Source: Bdellovibrionales bacterium (lineage in GTDB: Bacteria; Bdellovibrionota; Bdellovibrionia; Bdellovibrionales; UBA1609). Taken from it: 9,036 bases of DNA. Of the stretch, positions 6,801-9,036 are shown one piece after another; the stretch's first letter is position 1, and each line of letters begins with the position of its first letter. The stretch lies in the NCBI GenBank assembly GCA_020434645.1, contig JAGRAK010000062.1:1-9036 (forward strand), given 5' to 3'. A program made the translations under genes and the position numbers. The notes below the pieces were generated by a model, which did not search any database, had not been told where the DNA came from, and saw only the letters and a program-made list of their open reading frames with translations.

Positions 6801-7221
6801 ATCAAATGACCCCGAATATGATGATATTGTAAGTCTTTATGCAGAGAAATTACCAACCATAACTTTAGTGTATTTCTACTCCTTACTACTAAGGGGATCA
6901 AAAATTGAAAGAAGCTTCGATAAAGAAATAGAAGCGCACCTACTCCAACTACTAAAGTCTGAAGCTCAGCACGTAGGAGACTCAATATACTTTAACGACT
7001 ATTTTTTAAATGGGCTGTCATCAACACAATATATACAATCAGCTTTCTCAGATAATGAACTTAAGAATATTTTATTAAGATTAGATGAACGTGAATTAAA
7101 AAACGTAATGTCTTACCATGATCTTAGCAATGCTATACGAGAAGCGGCTACTCAACTATTTGATCAAATTCATCAAAAAAACCAAAATCGCAATTGTAAA
7201 AATCTAATTTCTCAAAACTAA
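3886..7221 (+). CDS. exported Fic-domain protein with possible ADP-ribosyltransferase-like N-terminal region
   Basis: The protein has 1111 residues. A signal peptide is visible: basic start (KIKFIRLKYLLR), hydrophobic core about 16-29, cleavage probably after AVA35. Residues 68-125 (IFFHWTS with H71, then HGAGLNLA and AYSSKYFG with Y116/Y120) resemble the early strands of PARP-type ADP-ribosyltransferases; this is only inferred. A Fic domain spans roughly 320-500 with H434-P-Y-S-D-G-N-G-R442 and R445, so the catalytic His, Asp, Asn and both Arg are present while the usual Phe is Tyr. Fic enzymes usually transfer AMP or related groups from nucleotides to protein hydroxyls. GGLEEGN (327-333), followed by VSPIEL, resembles a class II inhibitory helix with its Ser/Thr replaced by Gly. 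Residues 600-1111 are helical, unrecognised, very AT-rich, with loose repeats. No Shine-Dalgarno precedes the ATG, though the signal peptide supports this start. Confidence 0.85.
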   Translation: MELKIKFIRLKYLLRLATALHCALILFGFEDSAVAREEIIALSATNSITPTQIQEIWHQLPKTETDQIFFHWTSIETGKRWAQQGHIDKGEVDFYNTPNDIRQVHGAGLNLAATAYSSKYFGEYPVVFHIKKDTPIYQSQVIEKVLGFKLNTEEMTELGKHIPFIRQTAPDWWITHNPTNTSHIEYAGHYGAYSAKLNLDFNNLLGFYKGISKIKAFDPQAEYLESLYHLMYYMDGISLYRAIQVAPDNPWSQFEPHLFENYRSLRQDILNKTRNKKVSNLWGGEKTRHHTKQSWATQFVDERLKYLYQRLMGTSDYSFRQNAILVGGLEEGNRFKVSPIELTTLLKNPYLKINYEVTPDGSGFYVNYEYPDISRIADFKKIISPELFEKVTQNPADRSLNALFLRELTINLFEKIYLNKINPAQFLRDFISIHPYSDGNGRISRLTLEEEMLDSGVDILPPMFLSDFDIMFSDETVNRIIKDSNDSYTQLAKFLLNEMYANLSNSQNANYFDSEAWKVLFNSLSIFGINQNVILNKNHLDDIYNRSFHQLLTEVHGVSWSVHDSQDTLESLQLIKKYKLDSFSSSVIAHYSKIVDNIDFNTASEEEIKYLTQNRLFFQGLPDSAEIERRLADRVIEYLTETTSEPSRVLQAKKSKFLDTYIVGTSEKNLHDTLNNLKTQIAEKIPSTQNNTNYNQIIFYLKMSDLINLASKLDKGLITQNEFLINLREISQGQQITLTNLSNHLWSSILKNLDAEAQIEFLKLANIHTLGIAAKDQAIYLLTLYTLLKDDVFNREDTFYYLQENFVYSLLRTKLENNSLTENILMTWLNRVPNRINSIIYLQAYHDGNLYTYPSAFTNALSNIFEKTLLDIIKKNNLNKDEYRFIIRIINSTPESSQIISRGGAKLNLIDILNNNSRNDRHQFFLYLKMTDIKKNHYSDMLEAIKNGLFVGSEFELRTFIANSASELRALKSNDPEYDDIVSLYAEKLPTITLVYFYSLLLRGSKIERSFDKEIEAHLLQLLKSEAQHVGDSIYFNDYFLNGLSSTQYIQSAFSDNELKNILLRLDERELKNVMSYHDLSNAIREAATQLFDQIHQKNQNRNCKNLISQN

Positions 7222-7250
7222 TGTAGAAATACTCATCATTCGTTTTAAAT

Positions 7251-7267
7251 TTAGCATAACGGGCTAA
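7251..7267. other. small hairpin between convergent genes
   Basis: TTAGC (7251-7255) and GCTAA (7263-7267) pair around a 7-base loop in the 42-base gap between the convergent genes, overlapping the minus-strand stop codon. On the minus strand it is followed by the AT-rich ATTTAAAA, so it might help end the amidotransferase-like transcript. No GC-rich stem with a clean T-run is present for either gene. Confidence 0.2.
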
Positions 7268-8136
7268 TTCGAATTCAATCTTGCAGCCCAAAGAACCATT
7301 TCTTTAGCTAAATCAATATCTAGGCCATCATTGTCATTTAGCTTATAGTAATTACGCCAATCTTGAGGAGCTTCAGGATGAACAGCCGTTACATAAACGC
7401 GACCACCATAATACTCACCTCGAAGACTCATGATAGGTTGAATATTTTTGGACCGCCCTAGTCGACCCGAGCCCTCAGGTTTTTTATCTAATGCCGAAGG
7501 TCGCTGTATAACACTCGGGTATCGTGCCACGACTTCTGAGTTTTGAAACCCGCTTAGAGCGTCTTCATTAAAATATGGGCCAAGCTCCCAATAAACATCT
7601 CTTTTCACATTAAGCCAATATGTGCTGATTATTTTAGCGGGATTTTCTTCACTAATCTCATCATCAAAAAAATCATAATAGCGACTCATGCCGGGGATAA
7701 GCCCGAGTGCGGCCACTTCAAATTCACCATCTTTATCTGAATTCCAACCAAATTTTTCTGATGCTAAAAAGCCACCCGCGCAAAACCCAACATAACCTTT
7801 ACCCGACTTTATAAAATCTCTAATTTTTTGCTTTAATGACTCTTCCATTTCTGCCACTTGCACTCGGGCACGACCTCCAGGCTGAATCCAAACCGAAGCC
7901 CTAGTAAATAAAGTAAGATCTGCAGGAAGCTTCGGCCCAATATACTCAACATCAAACCCAGCGGCTCGAGCCACCACTGCAGAGGCTTCGGAGCATCCCA
8001 TTGTTACTGAGCTTTGAACACAACTGCCTGGCCCTTTATAAATAAGGGCCAGTGGTTTGGCCTGTGGATGACCAAGTGACTTAGCCGATAATTGAACAGC
8101 AAACAAACCGACAAAAAGTAGTGCAAAGTATTTCAT
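7264..8136 (-). CDS. exported BPL_N-like (class I glutamine amidotransferase-fold) protein
   Basis: The protein resembles the biotin-protein-ligase N-terminal (BPL_N) family, a class I glutamine amidotransferase-type fold whose role in bacteria is poorly known. Numbered from the chosen Met, visible signatures are IYKGPGSC, WIQPGG, the nucleophile elbow GFCAGG with C119, and VHPE with H253 and E255, so a Cys-His-Glu triad appears intact. The N-terminus MKYFALLFVGLFAVQLSA is a signal peptide with likely cleavage after Ala18, placing the protein in the periplasm or outside. An ATG at 8151 is in frame, but the one at 8136 starts directly with the signal peptide and has GGGGGC about 8 bases upstream, so I chose it (290 residues). 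It lies 62 bases after the S58 gene and is probably co-transcribed. Its last ten codons fall in the 31-base repeat. The substrate is unknown. Confidence 0.82.
   Translation of the reverse strand: MKYFALLFVGLFAVQLSAKSLGHPQAKPLALIYKGPGSCVQSSVTMGCSEASAVVARAAGFDVEYIGPKLPADLTLFTRASVWIQPGGRARVQVAEMEESLKQKIRDFIKSGKGYVGFCAGGFLASEKFGWNSDKDGEFEVAALGLIPGMSRYYDFFDDEISEENPAKIISTYWLNVKRDVYWELGPYFNEDALSGFQNSEVVARYPSVIQRPSALDKKPEGSGRLGRSKNIQPIMSLRGEYYGGRVYVTAVHPEAPQDWRNYYKLNDNDGLDIDLAKEMVLWAARLNSN
7266..7296 (+). repeat. right copy of imperfect 31-base direct repeat
   Basis: This copy matches 3570-3600 at 26 of 31 positions in the same orientation. It encodes, on the minus strand, the C-terminal VLWAARLNSN of the amidotransferase-like protein and touches its stop codon (7264-7266). 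Position at the extreme 3' end of a gene is typical of integration sites, but no integrase is in the window. Confidence 0.5.
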
Positions 8137-8198
8137 ATTGTAAGCCCCCATACGACCCGATCATAATGGCCGAATTCGCTCACTAGGGGCAAGAAAAA

Positions 8199-9036
8199 CT
8201 AGAGCTTAACTGATTTTTTCTTCATATTCGAAGTGCGCCCGGCATCTATGATAGCTTCAGCCATCATTTCACTTGCCGCAAGCGCCAAACCGGTCTCATC
8301 TACCGATGCTCGCAGCTTATTGTCTGGCACACTCACAGCAAATAAAATATCGCCATCGGTGGGAGTGTGAAATGGCCGTATGACAGCGGCCATACTCGTG
8401 TGCACCATCACCGATAAACGCTTCAACGCATTTCGATCAAGCGGAACATTTGTAATCACAATAGACAGAGTTGTATTTTGCCCCGGCTTGGGCTTAAGGT
8501 GACTGATTTTATCATGGTCTGGATTTCGCTCTGACTTTAAATCTTGATTGAGCATTTTGCCGTCGGGCAAAATGATATTTCCGCCTGAGTTGACAACCGT
8601 AGCGACTATGATTTTAATACCACCATTAAATTCTAGATATTTAAATCCCTGCCCACCCCAAATCGGCTGCGAGATTTTACTCGATGTGACGTTTAAACCC
8701 GCACCCGTTCGTCCCACCAAAAAAGTGTCAGAACTGAGATTATCCATTAATTTTTCGCCGAGCTTAGAATCTGGGTACGCATAACGATCCATTTTTGGAT
8801 GAATTCGCCCACCATAATCAAATACGACGGCTCCCGGCACTGACGGAATAAAATCAAACTCTGTGGCCTGACGTGCGCGCACATCAAAAATTCGCTTTCG
8901 AACTCCATCAGTTGCGGCAAGCCCCATTGTCGAGCCACCGGCAAATACAATGCCGTCGACTTCATTGCTATAACTCCCCTCCTCGAGAAGGGTGGTTTCA
9001 ATAGATGCTACAGAGCCGCCACGGGCATCAAAATTG
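8199..9036 (-). CDS. peptidase family S58 (DmpA / P1 / NylC-type) Ntn-hydrolase, N-terminus beyond window
   Basis: S58 enzymes are N-terminal nucleophile hydrolases that cut their own chain and then act as aminopeptidases, D-esterases or oligoamide hydrolases. The frame is open from the right edge (first full codon at 9035) to the TAG at 8199, giving 278 codons; the true start is not in the window. Family signatures in order: NFDARGGSVASIETTLLEEG, then VDGIVFAGGSTMGLAATDGV, VVNSGGNIILPDG, QNTTLSIVITN, and RPFHTPTDGDILFAVS. The expected self-cleavage is Asn-Thr (AAT 8477-8475, ACA 8474-8472), which would free a beta chain of about 91 residues with an N-terminal Thr nucleophile, as in NylC; DmpA itself uses Gly-Ser. 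It is upstream of the amidotransferase-like gene on the same strand. Whether it is exported cannot be seen here. Confidence 0.92.
   Translation of the reverse strand, partial: NFDARGGSVASIETTLLEEGSYSNEVDGIVFAGGSTMGLAATDGVRKRIFDVRARQATEFDFIPSVPGAVVFDYGGRIHPKMDRYAYPDSKLGEKLMDNLSSDTFLVGRTGAGLNVTSSKISQPIWGGQGFKYLEFNGGIKIIVATVVNSGGNIILPDGKMLNQDLKSERNPDHDKISHLKPKPGQNTTLSIVITNVPLDRNALKRLSVMVHTSMAAVIRPFHTPTDGDILFAVSVPDNKLRASVDETGLALAASEMMAEAIIDAGRTSNMKKKSVKL

Noticed and set aside
8137..8151. Upstream ATG at 8151 as the start of the amidotransferase-like gene
   Set aside because: It would add MGAYN before a signal peptide that starts naturally at MKYF, and the GGGGGC inside that stretch is a better ribosome binding site for the 8136 start.
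8897..8918. Third partial match to the 31-base repeat (TTCGAACTC then TTGCGGC)
   Set aside because: Alignment needs a gap, and the stretch encodes conserved S58 residues (AATDGVRK), so it is likely coincidence. It is a caution that such words recur in this genome.

Overview
The window looks like a chromosomal segment of a Gram-negative, moderately AT-rich bacterium. The MutS sequence and the secreted-hydrolase neighbourhood remind me of Bdellovibrionota (Bdellovibrio-like predators), but that is an impression from the proteins, not a proven placement. Five protein-coding genes fill almost all of it, and two of them run off the window edges. I saw no rRNA, tRNA, CRISPR array or transposase gene.

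Layout: (1) 1-2460, minus strand: mutS, the mismatch-repair ATPase, complete at its N-terminus and cut near its C-terminus by the left edge. (2) 2461-2702: divergent intergenic region with a plausible mutS promoter and a good mutS ribosome binding site. (3) 2703-3626, plus: a carbon-nitrogen hydrolase (nitrilase superfamily) with the Glu-Lys-Cys triad. (4) 3627-3885: a structured intergenic region with two perfect TATAAT boxes, a 12-codon isoleucine-rich mini-ORF, and a long terminator-like hairpin whose T-run touches the next start codon. (5) 3886-7221, plus: a 1111-residue protein with a signal peptide, an N-terminal region that may be ADP-ribosyltransferase-like, a central Fic domain with HPYSDGNGR, and a very AT-rich helical C-terminal half. 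(6) 7264-8136, minus: an exported protein with a biotin-protein-ligase-N-terminal-like, class I glutamine amidotransferase-type fold. (7) 8199-9036, minus: a peptidase family S58 (DmpA/P1/NylC) self-cleaving hydrolase, cut by the right edge.

The last two genes are probably one transcription unit (S58 first, then the amidotransferase-like gene, 62 bases apart), convergent with the Fic gene. MutS is housekeeping. The other four are accessory: one signal-bearing candidate effector beside three enzymes of C-N bond chemistry. Nothing in the sequence proves that they work together.

The most interesting points are the exported Fic protein with a putative second enzymatic domain and an altered inhibitory motif, the possible attenuator in front of it, and an imperfect 31-base direct repeat (26/31) that brackets it. 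The repeat lies inside the 3' ends of the two flanking genes, as might be left by insertion of the Fic segment.
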